From an uncultured Bacteroidales bacterium (lineage in GTDB: Bacteria; Bacteroidota; Bacteroidia; Bacteroidales; F082): a DNA stretch of 64,000 nt. This document shows, piece by piece, positions 29,207 to 38,448 of this stretch. The DNA lies in contig CAMJRR010000004.1 of NCBI GenBank assembly GCA_946408345.1, positions 1 to 64,000 of the forward strand. Direction: 5' to 3'. The notes under the pieces were generated by a model. That model did no database searches and was not told where the DNA came from. It saw nothing but the letters and a program-made list of their open reading frames with translations. Positions within the stretch are counted from its first letter, which is position 1. Every line of letters starts with the position of its first letter. The position numbers and the translations under genes are program-made.

Positions 29207-32107
29207 ATGAAAAAACTAGTTTTATCCTTAACCATTTTGTTTGCCCTTGTGCTCGGAGCCAAGGCGCAGCAAGGCGACTTGGTCATCAATCCCGATACGC
29301 TGTGGTTTTACCACAATGGGGATATTGAGTATTTCACCGTCACAAACGAATACAACTACCCCGTGCAAATCGATTCTATGGGTGATTATGGCGGGTATTT
29401 GTGGCCTGGCTACGACCTTCCCGACCTTCCCTATACTATCGAACCTGGAGAAAGCATATCGTTCAACTTCCGCTTCACCTATCCTGTAAAAGACAACCAG
29501 GACTTGAGGGAGTATGTCACAACATCGGTATCCATCTTCACTTCGGTCGGACAAAGGGAACTGCCGGTAATGATTGATCAAGCAGGCATGGTGAATCTCT
29601 TGTTCGCGCGTGAGATGTACTTCGATAATCCGTCCGGTGTCGTTCAAACAATGATTATGAACAAATCATGGTACATCCCGACGATACACGTCTATTCCAT
29701 TGCAGAGAAGAACACTGACTATTTGAATATTGAGATTGAACCAATGGCACCACCATTCGACTTGACCCTAAATGGTTATGATGCAGATATGACCGTAACC
29801 TTGAAGGACCTGGTTAGAGGTTATGTGGAGACAGCCATCGAAATTGAAACGGACTATGGAACCTTCGAGATAGCGGTTTACATCAACGAGGAAATCATCA
29901 CTATCAACGGCATCTTGACCCAGGTTGAAGCCCCGTATTTCGAACAAAACGCCAGCGACAACCGTCTGGCCATCGTCACGGGCGAAGAGACTTACTATAC
30001 GACTGTAGATGGCTACTGGCCCAATCCCGATGGCGATGCCCTCATCGTCGGTTTCGACACTATCCCGATTGGTTCACAAATCGAGGTTGGCGGCACCTAT
30101 TCCCTGATGGAAGACGATAACGGCGACAGTTTTAAGGTATTTGATATCAAGCGTCTTGCCCATCCAGTTTACACATCAGCCATCGGATATTTGAGTCAAT
30201 TTGCCATATTTGCGGGTCCTCAGTACACTTATGCCTGGTCAGTTTACGACCAAAAAACGCTACACGGCAATTATTTTCTGACCGTTAACGGGGCGCTTCA
30301 GACCGAGCTTCCTATTCTCCCTGATGGAACAATGCTGACCGATTCCGTCCGTTATATTGTCGTCGGCATCGCTGACACCATTCAGGACTACTACGGCAAC
30401 CCAATCCATGTGCTTGAACTGACCAGCGTCATCCCTTACGAACCCAGCTTCACCGCCAACGGCCTCCTGAGCCTGCAAGGCGACCTTTGCCTCTCCTCTC
30501 CCTGCGGTGAGACAGCCTATTTGTCGTTGGACGAGGGCACTGACCGTCATTACCTCACCCTTGTGGGCGAAGTGCAGCACAACTATATCAACGACTCCAT
30601 CTTCAGCGAAGGCGTTCAGGCACAAATCAACGGCCTTGAAGCCACGCATTACGACCTCTTCGGAGCACCTTTCCAAATCCTCGACATCCTTGAGCTGGAG
30701 ACCGCCGTTGAGCAAACGTTAGTGGGTCCTGTAGTTTCCACAGGTAATCCGAACATAGGCCCCTTCCCTCCGTTGGGTATGGAACTCGCTTTCTATCATA
30801 ACGGCATCGAGTACTACTTCTCGCCTTACATTGAAGAAATCTATTATCCCCTAGGCGGGACTAATTATCAGTATATTTTGTTGTATGAACTCGACAACGA
30901 CACCCTGATTGTCGGCAAAGAGGTGACCGCCCAACTCACCACCTCCACCATGCGTATTGATAATTACTTGAGGCCCAATTATCGTGTCACGATTAACCAT
31001 GCGGAGTATTACGACCATTTGGAGACGTTGCACGGCAGACTGGCCATCATAGAGGAACCATACAACATGCCCATGTACGCCATCATCACAGACGATGACG
31101 AGCGCTATCTGATTGAGCCTTATTTCGTTAATTATGCGGAATATGACGAACTCGTCTTTGGCGAAGACACAGTTGCTGTGGGTAATTCATTCACCGCCAC
31201 AGGTGAGGTGTTCAAATATTATGACGATTCTTATGAATACTTCTATTTCAACGGCATTAATGTTCTGGAGATCAACGAAATCGATGCTCCATTCCTCATC
31301 GGCAACGAATGGTACTACGAAATCCAAAACGACAACGGCAGCATCACCTACCAATACCTCTATCAGGCGGGCGACACTATTGTCCAAGATGAGCCGACAC
31401 ATATCCTTGTGAAGATCAACACGCTTTACGACAAGGATTTGCATCAAGATGTGACGCACGAATATGTCTACGAGCGCGATGGCAAAGTGTATTGGTGGAA
31501 CAAGACTTTGGAAGAATTTACCGTGCTGTATGACTTTGGTGCCCAAGAAGGCGACGAGTGGGAAATCAAGGTTGGCAACGAAAGCCTTGTGATGCATGTG
31601 GACGCGGTAGAGAACATTGAATACGAAGGTAAAACCTATCGGATGCTGCACGTAAGCGATCCCGAAGACCTCTTTAGCGGCGACATCGTATGCGGCATCG
31701 GCCACCTGACGAGTTTCTTCCCCGAGCGGCTGATGAACAACGGCGACGGCCTACGCGTGGAAGGCCTGCGCTGCTATTGGGTTGAGGACGAATTGGTGTT
31801 CAAACCCGGCGACGAGGACTGCGATGCAGTTTATGAGGAATTACATGGCATTGATGAGGACGACCCTTCGACAGGCTCAGGGACCTTTACGGTTTATCCT
31901 AATCCTACCGATGACGTTTTGTTTGTAGAGACGCGCCATGGCACGTCTCTACCAGACCAAACCTACCGTATCACCAATCTGATGGGTCAAACGGTCCTTT
32001 CTGGCAACATTAACGCTGATACCCAGCAGATTAATGTGTCTTCATTGCCTCAAGGCATGTATTTCATTACCTTTGCAGGCGAGACACGAAAATTTGTAGT
32101 ACGATAA
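29207..32107 (+). CDS. T9SS type A sorting domain-containing protein 4
   Basis: Signal peptide MKKLVLSLTILFALVLGAKAQ; Ig-like region; APYFEQNASDNRLAIVTGEETYYTTVDGYWPNPDGD module; C-terminal module and CTD. Confidence 0.9.
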   Translation: MKKLVLSLTILFALVLGAKAQQGDLVINPDTLWFYHNGDIEYFTVTNEYNYPVQIDSMGDYGGYLWPGYDLPDLPYTIEPGESISFNFRFTYPVKDNQDLREYVTTSVSIFTSVGQRELPVMIDQAGMVNLLFAREMYFDNPSGVVQTMIMNKSWYIPTIHVYSIAEKNTDYLNIEIEPMAPPFDLTLNGYDADMTVTLKDLVRGYVETAIEIETDYGTFEIAVYINEEIITINGILTQVEAPYFEQNASDNRLAIVTGEETYYTTVDGYWPNPDGDALIVGFDTIPIGSQIEVGGTYSLMEDDNGDSFKVFDIKRLAHPVYTSAIGYLSQFAIFAGPQYTYAWSVYDQKTLHGNYFLTVNGALQTELPILPDGTMLTDSVRYIVVGIADTIQDYYGNPIHVLELTSVIPYEPSFTANGLLSLQGDLCLSSPCGETAYLSLDEGTDRHYLTLVGEVQHNYINDSIFSEGVQAQINGLEATHYDLFGAPFQILDILELETAVEQTLVGPVVSTGNPNIGPFPPLGMELAFYHNGIEYYFSPYIEEIYYPLGGTNYQYILLYELDNDTLIVGKEVTAQLTTSTMRIDNYLRPNYRVTINHAEYYDHLETLHGRLAIIEEPYNMPMYAIITDDDERYLIEPYFVNYAEYDELVFGEDTVAVGNSFTATGEVFKYYDDSYEYFYFNGINVLEINEIDAPFLIGNEWYYEIQNDNGSITYQYLYQAGDTIVQDEPTHILVKINTLYDKDLHQDVTHEYVYERDGKVYWWNKTLEEFTVLYDFGAQEGDEWEIKVGNESLVMHVDAVENIEYEGKTYRMLHVSDPEDLFSGDIVCGIGHLTSFFPERLMNNGDGLRVEGLRCYWVEDELVFKPGDEDCDAVYEELHGIDEDDPSTGSGTFTVYPNPTDDVLFVETRHGTSLPDQTYRITNLMGQTVLSGNINADTQQINVSSLPQGMYFITFAGETRKFVVR
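31864..31885 (+). repeat. CCCTTCGACAGGCTCAGGGACC repeat, coding
   Basis: Exact 22-mer. Confidence 0.9.
31925..31952 (+). repeat. 28-bp palindrome in T9SS CTD 4
   Basis: GTAGAGACGCGCCATGGCACGTCTCTAC, identical to the intergenic copy at 3642-3669. Confidence 0.95.
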
Positions 32108-32125
32108 ACAACTGGTTTTTATTAC

Positions 32126-32165
32126 ACCAAAAGTCCGGGAAGCGATTCTCGGACTTTTGGTTTTG
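32126..32165 (+). terminator. Rho-independent terminator after T9SS array 1
   Basis: accaaaagtccg...cggacttttggttttg, 12-bp stem. Confidence 0.85.
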
Positions 32166-32213
32166 AAACTAAGTCTTTTTTCGTTTTTTCCACCCCTTTT
32201 CAAATATTTCCCC

Positions 32214-32221
32214 TATCTTTG
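32214..32221 (+). promoter_or_regulatory. -7 element TATCTTTG for ftsX
   Basis: TAnnTTTG about 14 bp before the annotated ATG. Confidence 0.5.
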
Positions 32222-32235
32222 CCGTTTCATTTGCA

Positions 32236-33120
32236 ATGAAGATGTCAGAAAAGAGTTCAAGCAAACGCCGCGTGGCAGGATCCTATTTCTTGTCATTGAT
32301 GAGTATCACACTGGTACTCTTTCTCTTAGGCGTGTTTGCCCTACTCATGATGCATGCGCAGAAACTCTCCAACCACCTCAAGGAAAACATCGGATTCGAG
32401 GTGGTGATGAATAGCAATGTGAAAGAAGCCAATATCCTCAAACTCCAAAAGGAACTTGACGATATGCCCGCCGTGAAATCCACCGAATACATCACCAAGG
32501 AGGAAGCCATCCGTCGCCTGAGCGAAGACCTCGGCGAAGACTTCCTGCAATGGCTCGGCAACGAGGAAAACCCGCTCCTTCCCTCCATCGACGTGCGTTT
32601 CAATGCGGACTGGGCCAACAACGACAGTATTGCTGCCATTCAAGCACAATTGCGCAAGAATCCCGACATCAAGGAAATCTATTACCAGAGGTCGCTTGTC
32701 GATGTTATTACCAAGAATGTCAATCACATCGGCCTCGCGCTGATGGTGGCCAGCCTTGTGCTACTTATCATCGCCATCACCTTGATTCGCAACACCATAC
32801 GGCTTTCCATCTATTCCAAACGTTTTCTCGTGCGCAGCATGCAACTTGTGGGCGCCACCTCTTCCTACATTCGCCGTCCTTTCATCAAAAGCGGCATCTT
32901 GCAGGGATTCTTTGGGGCTCTGATGGCAGATGCCTTCTTGGCTTTGCTGCTTTATGGCCTCAACAAACGCTTACCCGAACTAACACTGGTTCAAGACTAT
33001 ACCATCATCATTAGCATCTTTGTAGGCATCATCATATTGGGCATCCTTCTTGGCGGAATCTCCACACGACTGGCCCTCCGGAAATACCTCCACGCCGATG
33101 TTGACCGACTATACGCATAA
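32236..33120 (+). CDS. ftsX: Cell division protein FtsX (permease-like)
   Basis: Four-TM FtsX architecture, KLSNHLKENIGFEVVMN...KEEAIRRLSEDLGEDFLQWLGNEENPLLPSIDVRF. Confidence 0.9.
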   Translation: MKMSEKSSSKRRVAGSYFLSLMSITLVLFLLGVFALLMMHAQKLSNHLKENIGFEVVMNSNVKEANILKLQKELDDMPAVKSTEYITKEEAIRRLSEDLGEDFLQWLGNEENPLLPSIDVRFNADWANNDSIAAIQAQLRKNPDIKEIYYQRSLVDVITKNVNHIGLALMVASLVLLIIAITLIRNTIRLSIYSKRFLVRSMQLVGATSSYIRRPFIKSGILQGFFGALMADAFLALLLYGLNKRLPELTLVQDYTIIISIFVGIIILGILLGGISTRLALRKYLHADVDRLYA

Positions 33121-33128
33121 AAGCTAAG

Positions 33129-33150
33129 GGTCCCTGAGCCTGTCGAAGGG
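33129..33150. repeat. CCCTTCGACAGGCTCAGGGACC repeat, intergenic, inverted
   Basis: ggtccctgagcctgtcgaaggg between ftsX and the DUF3098 gene. Confidence 0.9.
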
Positions 33151-33212
33151 CCCGCCCAAATTTTATATCTTAAATCTTGAATCTTAAATTTTGAATTTTA
33201 AATCTACTGAAT

Positions 33213-33482
33213 ATGGCAAAAGAAACACCAAAGACAAAAACTCCAGAAGTGACTGACGAACAGAACGTCATGCCCTTCGGCAAACAAAACTACATCATCG
33301 TGCTCATCGGCATCGCGCTGCTGGTTTTGGGCTTCATCCTCATGCTGGGCGGCGGCTCCAACGACCCCGATGTCTTCAACGAAAAAATGTTTGATTTCCG
33401 ACACATCACACTGTCCACCATTTTGATTCTGGCAGGTTTTGTCGTTGAAATCGTCGCAATATTTTGGAAAGGAAAGAAATAA
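33213..33482 (+). CDS. DUF3098 family small membrane protein
   Basis: MPFGKQNYIIVLIGIALLVLGFILMLGGGSNDPDVFNEKMFDFRHITLSTILILAGFVVEIVAIF; conserved between ftsX and uppP. Confidence 0.88.
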   Translation: MAKETPKTKTPEVTDEQNVMPFGKQNYIIVLIGIALLVLGFILMLGGGSNDPDVFNEKMFDFRHITLSTILILAGFVVEIVAIFWKGKK

Positions 33483-33504
33483 TAAATGCAGAATTATAAA
33501 TTAT

Positions 33505-33576
33505 GAATGCAAAAATCGGAGATTCAACGAAGTTAATGTCGCAATGCGACACTGGACTTCGCTCCATTCTGCATTC
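33505..33576. repeat. Nested intergenic palindrome
   Basis: Concentric arms gaatgc/gcattc, ggag/ctcc, cgaagt/acttcg, gtcgca/tgcgac. Confidence 0.7.
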
Positions 33577-33602
33577 TAAATTCTTAATTCTTAATTAAAT
33601 AA

Positions 33603-34442
33603 TTGATTATGGACTGGTTACAAGCATTAATCTTAGGCATTATTCAAGGTTTGACGGAGTATCTTCCCGTCAGCAGTAGTGGTCACTTAGCCATTGGTCA
33701 AGCCCTCTTCGGTCTCGAAGACGGCGAATCGAATCTCGCATTTACGGTCTTGCTCCATGTGGCCACCGTGCTTAGCACCTTGGTTATCCTGTGGAAGGAA
33801 ATCGTGTGGATTTTCAAAGACCTGTTTGCCAAACAGTCGTGGCGCAAATATTGCAATTTGAACGACGGTACGAAATACGCCTTCAACATCCTCATCTCCA
33901 TGATCCCCGTAGCCATCGTCGGATTCTTCTTCAAGGACAAAGTGGAGGAAGTCTTCGGCTCAGGCCTGCTCATCGTCGGCATCATGCTCCTGGTGACTGC
34001 CTCATTGCTGGCTTTCTCTTATTTCGCAAAGCCGCGTCAGAAGGAAAACATAAGTCCCCTACATGCCTTCATCATCGGTATCGCCCAGGCTTGCGCAGTG
34101 ATGCCGGGTCTGTCGCGCTCGGGCTCAACGATTGCCACCGGATTGCTTCTCGGCAATAAAAAGGAAAAATTGGCACAGTTCTCTTTCCTGATGGTCATTC
34201 CTCCTATTCTCGGTGAGGCTCTGCTCGACGTCAAGGACATCTTTGAGGTCGGTTTCAGTGAGGCCATGAGTGGCATCTCGCCCGTGGCCGCCATCGTCGG
34301 TTTCTTGGCTGCTTTCATCGCCGGTTGCTTCGCCTGCAAGTGGATGATCAATATCGTGAAGAAAGGCAAGCTGATTTGGTTTGCCGTGTATTGCGCCATC
34401 GTGGGTATTTTGGCCATTGTTTTACCTTATATCCTCAAGTAA
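33603..34442 (+). CDS. uppP: Undecaprenyl-diphosphatase
   Basis: [20 protein letters not shown] and [18 protein letters not shown] motifs. Confidence 0.95.
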   Translation: MIMDWLQALILGIIQGLTEYLPVSSSGHLAIGQALFGLEDGESNLAFTVLLHVATVLSTLVILWKEIVWIFKDLFAKQSWRKYCNLNDGTKYAFNILISMIPVAIVGFFFKDKVEEVFGSGLLIVGIMLLVTASLLAFSYFAKPRQKENISPLHAFIIGIAQACAVMPGLSRSGSTIATGLLLGNKKEKLAQFSFLMVIPPILGEALLDVKDIFEVGFSEAMSGISPVAAIVGFLAAFIAGCFACKWMINIVKKGKLIWFAVYCAIVGILAIVLPYILK

Positions 34443-34545
34443 TTGCTTCGAAGAAGCATCATCGGCAGCCCGATAAGGGCAAGCCGACAGATAGCGACTG
34501 GAAAAAGATTTATTATAGATTGATGTAAGATTTGCTTCAAAAAAA

Positions 34546-35289
34546 ATGTTCAACTTCGAAGAAGGCGAGGTCATCCTTATCGACAAACCGCTGGACTGGA
34601 CGTCGTTCGACACGGTCAACTTCATCCGTTCCTTGCTTAACCGTTGCTATGGCATCCGCAAGCTGAAGGTGGGTCATGCCGGTACTTTAGACCCATTGGC
34701 AACAGGCTTACTCATCCTCTGCACAGGTAAGATGACCAAGCAAATTGACAACTATCAAGCGCAGGTGAAGACCTACACGGGCACCATCCTACTCGGCCAG
34801 ACCACCCCTACCTTCGACTTGGAGAGCGAGCCCAATGCCTTCTTCCCCACTGATGGCATTACTCCAGAGCAAATTGAGGCTGCCCGACAGCAGTTCATTG
34901 GCGACCTCAAGCAATATCCGCCCAAGTACTCCGCCATCAAAATCAAGGGAAAACGCGCCTTCGACTATGCCCGCTCCGACGAGGAAATCGAACTGAAAGC
35001 CCGTGATGTTCGTATCGACGACTTCAAGCTGAACCTCGACCGATTCCCTGAATTGAACTTTGAGGTGACCTGTAGCAAAGGCACTTATATCCGTAGCCTC
35101 GCTAACGACTTCGGCAAGGCTTTGGGCAATGGTGCCTGCCTGACTTCGCTTCGCCGCACCCGCATCGGTGACTTCAAAGTTGAGGACGCCTGGCCATTAA
35201 TGGAGTTGAAACAGCATATCATCGACACTGGGGATGCTTTTAAGGAGTGGAAGAAAGAACAATTGGAGAAAGAGCAAAAACAACATTGA
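34546..35289 (+). CDS. truB: tRNA pseudouridine(55) synthase
   Basis: VGHAGTLDPLATGLLILCTGKMTK catalytic motif. Confidence 0.95.
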   Translation: MFNFEEGEVILIDKPLDWTSFDTVNFIRSLLNRCYGIRKLKVGHAGTLDPLATGLLILCTGKMTKQIDNYQAQVKTYTGTILLGQTTPTFDLESEPNAFFPTDGITPEQIEAARQQFIGDLKQYPPKYSAIKIKGKRAFDYARSDEEIELKARDVRIDDFKLNLDRFPELNFEVTCSKGTYIRSLANDFGKALGNGACLTSLRRTRIGDFKVEDAWPLMELKQHIIDTGDAFKEWKKEQLEKEQKQH

Positions 35290-35337
35290 CAATCAGTCAA
35301 TTAATAAAAATCACTTGACAAAATTTCGATTTTGTTG

Positions 35338-35345
35338 TATCTTTG
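35338..35345 (+). promoter_or_regulatory. -7 element TATCTTTG with -33 TTGAC (35315) for queA
   Basis: TTGAC and TATCTTTG separated by about 19 bp, about 40 bp upstream of ATG 35385. Confidence 0.6.
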
Positions 35346-35384
35346 TAGTTTGTTTTGGACGAAAAGCAACAAAAACAGCATATA

Positions 35385-36443
35385 ATGAAACTCTCACAAT
35401 TTAAATTCAATCTGCCGAGCGAGCTCATCGCGCTGCAGCCTTCGCAAAACCGCGACGAGGCCCGCTTGATGGTCGTTGACCGCAGGACGGGAAAAATCGA
35501 ACATCGTGTTTTCAAGGATCTCATCGACTACGTGAAAGATGGAGACGTGTTTGTGATTAACAACACCAAGGTGTTTCCTGCCAAACTCTATGGTAAAAAG
35601 GAAAAGACCGAGGCCGACATCGAAGTATTGCTGCTACGCGAACTGGATCACGAAAGCCGTCTATGGGATGTGCTCGTCGACCCTGCCCGCAAAATCCGCA
35701 TCGGCAATAAGCTGTATTTCGGTCCCATCGACCAAGGTGAAGGTCTTGTGGCCGAGGTCATTGACAACACTACCTCACGCGGTCGCACCCTGCGTTTCCT
35801 CTACGACGGCACCTACGACGAGTTCAAAAAGACCTTGTCATCTTTAGGTCACACACCTATTCCAAAGGAACTGAACCGTGCCGAAATGCCTGAAGACGAA
35901 GAAAACTTCCAGACCGTCTATGCCAAAGTGGAAGGTGCCGTTTCAGCTCCCACCGCTGGTATGCACTTCAGCAAAATCCTGATGAAACGCCTTGAAATCA
36001 TCGGCGCCTCATTCGCCGAGCTGACCTTGCATCCTGGTATGGGTAACTTCCGCGACATTGAAGTGGAAGACCTCACCAAGCACAAACCCGACTCGGAAGA
36101 AATGTACATCGACGAGGACTGCTGCACCTTGGTCAACGAGGCCAACGCACGCCACAACAACGTGTTTGCCGTGGGCACTACCTCATTGAAGGCCCTTGAG
36201 ACAGCCATGACCATCGGCGGCAAAATCAAGCCCTACAAAGGCTGGACGAACAAGTTTATCTTCCCGCCTTACACCTTCTCGGTGGCCAACTGCATGATTA
36301 CCAACTTCCACCTGCCCAAATCGCCTATGATGATGGAAGTGGCCGCCTTTGCTGGATACGACCTGCTCATGAAGGCCTACAAGGAAGCTATCGCCGAGAA
36401 ATACCGTTTCTTCACTTACGGGGACGCGATGCTGATTATTTGA
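35385..36443 (+). CDS. queA: S-adenosylmethionine:tRNA ribosyltransferase-isomerase
   Basis: [62 protein letters not shown]; start at the second Met. Confidence 0.95.
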   Translation: MKLSQFKFNLPSELIALQPSQNRDEARLMVVDRRTGKIEHRVFKDLIDYVKDGDVFVINNTKVFPAKLYGKKEKTEADIEVLLLRELDHESRLWDVLVDPARKIRIGNKLYFGPIDQGEGLVAEVIDNTTSRGRTLRFLYDGTYDEFKKTLSSLGHTPIPKELNRAEMPEDEENFQTVYAKVEGAVSAPTAGMHFSKILMKRLEIIGASFAELTLHPGMGNFRDIEVEDLTKHKPDSEEMYIDEDCCTLVNEANARHNNVFAVGTTSLKALETAMTIGGKIKPYKGWTNKFIFPPYTFSVANCMITNFHLPKSPMMMEVAAFAGYDLLMKAYKEAIAEKYRFFTYGDAMLII

Positions 36444-36474
36444 ATGCTGAATGAGGAATGCAGAATGAGGTATG

Positions 36475-36540
36475 TTGAATTTTGAATCTTTGAATTTTGA
36501 ATCTTTGAATCTTTAAATCTTTGAATCTTTGAATCTTAAA
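36475..36540 (+). repeat. Short imperfect tandem repeat (TTGAATCTT)n
   Basis: ttgaattttgaatctttgaattttgaatctttgaatctttaaatctttgaatctttgaatctt. Confidence 0.85.
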
Positions 36541-36551
36541 TACATAAATAA

Positions 36552-38075
36552 ATGAACCAAGAAGATTTCTTTAAGAAAATAACCGCTCATGCGAAGGAAT
36601 ATGGTTTTATTTTCCCTTCGAGCGAGATTTATGACGGACTGTCGGCTGTTTATGACTACGGCCAGAACGGCGTGGAGTTGAAGAAGAACATCCGCGAATA
36701 CTGGTGGAAGGCCATGGTGCAGATGCACGAGAACATCGTCGGCATCGACGCCGCCATCTTCATGCACCCCACCACCTGGAAGGCCTCGGGCCACGTCGAC
36801 GCCTTCAACGACCCGCTCATCGACAACCGCGACAGCAAGAAACGCTACCGCGCCGATGTGCTCGTCGAGGACTATATGGCCAAGATCGAGGAGAAGATTA
36901 ATAAAGAGGTGGAAAAAGCCCGCAAGCGCTTTGGCGACGCCTTCAATGAAGAACAATTTGTGACCACCAACCCGCGTGTTTTGGAGCACAAGGCCAAGAT
37001 TGAGGAAATCAGCCACCGCCTTTATGGTGCCATGGAGCGTAACGACCTCGACGCTATCAAACAACTCATCCTCGACCTGGAGATTGTATGCCCTATCAGC
37101 GGCACCCGCAACTGGACTGATGTGCGTCAGTTCAACCTGATGTTCGCCACCAAGATGGGTAGCGTTGCCGACGGCTCCGACACCATCTACCTGCGTCCCG
37201 AGACAGCACAGGGCATTTTCGTCAACTACCTCAATGTGCAAAAGACCGGCCGTATGAAAATCCCATTTGGCATCGCCCAAACCGGCAAGGCCTTCCGTAA
37301 TGAGATTGTGGCCCGTCAGTTCATCTTCCGCATGCGCGAGTTCGAGCAGATGGAGATGCAGTTCTTCGTCCGTCCTGGCACGGAGCTCGAGTGGTTCCAA
37401 CACTGGAAACAAGAACGCCTCGCTTGGCACCTCTCATTGGGTCTGCCCGCCGAGAAATACCGCTTCCACGACCACGAGAAGCTGGCCCACTACGCCAACG
37501 CCGCCACCGACATCGAGTTCGACTTCCCCTTCGGCTTCAAGGAGCTGGAAGGCATCCACAGCCGCACCGACTTCGACCTCTCGGCCCATGCCAAATACTC
37601 GGGCAAGAAACTCCAGTACTTCGACCCCGACACCAACGAGAGCTACACGCCTTACGTCATCGAGACCTCCATCGGCCTCGACCGCATGTTCCTCGCCATG
37701 TTCAGCAACGCCTTCACCGAGGAGAAGCTGGAAGACGGCTCGGAGCGCGTGGTGCTGAAGTTGCCGGCCATCCTGGCACCTTACAAAGTCGCCGTGCTGC
37801 CGTTGGTGAAGAAAGACGGTCTGCCGGAAAAGGCCCGCGAGATCATCGACTCGTTGAAGGCCGACTTCATGTGCCAGTACGAGGAGAAAGACTCCATCGG
37901 CAAGCGTTATAGAAGACAGGATGCCATCGGTACGCCGATGTGCGTCACCGTCGACAACGACACCTTGGTCGACAACACCGTCACAGTGCGCGACCGCGAC
38001 ACGATGCAGCAGGTGCGCGTCCCGATCGATAACCTGCGCAACATGATTTTCGACGAATTGAAGCCGAAGAAGTAA
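36552..38075 (+). CDS. glyS: Glycine-tRNA ligase
   Basis: Class II aaRS, FMHPTTWKASGHVDAFNDPLIDN, YLRPETAQGIFVNY, ETSIGLDRMFLAM. Confidence 0.96.
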   Translation: MNQEDFFKKITAHAKEYGFIFPSSEIYDGLSAVYDYGQNGVELKKNIREYWWKAMVQMHENIVGIDAAIFMHPTTWKASGHVDAFNDPLIDNRDSKKRYRADVLVEDYMAKIEEKINKEVEKARKRFGDAFNEEQFVTTNPRVLEHKAKIEEISHRLYGAMERNDLDAIKQLILDLEIVCPISGTRNWTDVRQFNLMFATKMGSVADGSDTIYLRPETAQGIFVNYLNVQKTGRMKIPFGIAQTGKAFRNEIVARQFIFRMREFEQMEMQFFVRPGTELEWFQHWKQERLAWHLSLGLPAEKYRFHDHEKLAHYANAATDIEFDFPFGFKELEGIHSRTDFDLSAHAKYSGKKLQYFDPDTNESYTPYVIETSIGLDRMFLAMFSNAFTEEKLEDGSERVVLKLPAILAPYKVAVLPLVKKDGLPEKAREIIDSLKADFMCQYEEKDSIGKRYRRQDAIGTPMCVTVDNDTLVDNTVTVRDRDTMQQVRVPIDNLRNMIFDELKPKK

Positions 38076-38118
38076 TGGGGTCGCCTTACGGCAAGAAATC
38101 GTTCAAAAATAACATTTC

Positions 38119-38155
38119 AAATCTCCCAAAAATCAAATTTTGGGAGATTTTTTTT
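38119..38155 (+). terminator. Rho-independent terminator after glyS
   Basis: aaatctcccaaaa...ttttgggagatttttttt. Confidence 0.9.
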
Positions 38156-38448
38156 CGATTTTAGTAAGATTTAACTGCGTTGAATACTGCGTATTTCTTG
38201 CGAAGCAATCCCTTAACAACATAGACAATACCATAGACAACAGTTGGATTTCGATTTCGCAACAAATTGAAATCCAATTTTTTATATTTTTATCTCTTCA
38301 CGAAATGATAGACAAGCCGTCTAAAGGGCTTGACAAAACGTTTTTTCGTTTGAGAAATGTTATACTTTTGCAATGCAAACCCAAAAGGTATGTATAAATC
38401 AAAACAACGGACAACAAAACAAAGTATAAAAATAAGAAACCTAATACA

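Noticed and set aside
20104-32107. Polysaccharide utilisation locus (SusC/SusD) around the large surface genes
   Set aside because: No TonB receptor or SusD-like protein in the window; proteins carry T9SS CTDs, not Sus signatures.
36475-36540. Possible CRISPR mini-array
   Set aside because: Units are 9-10 bp, contiguous and degenerate with no spacers; simple tandem repeat.
36513-37430. 305-aa minus-strand ORF
   Set aside because: Antisense to glyS; no recognisable domain.
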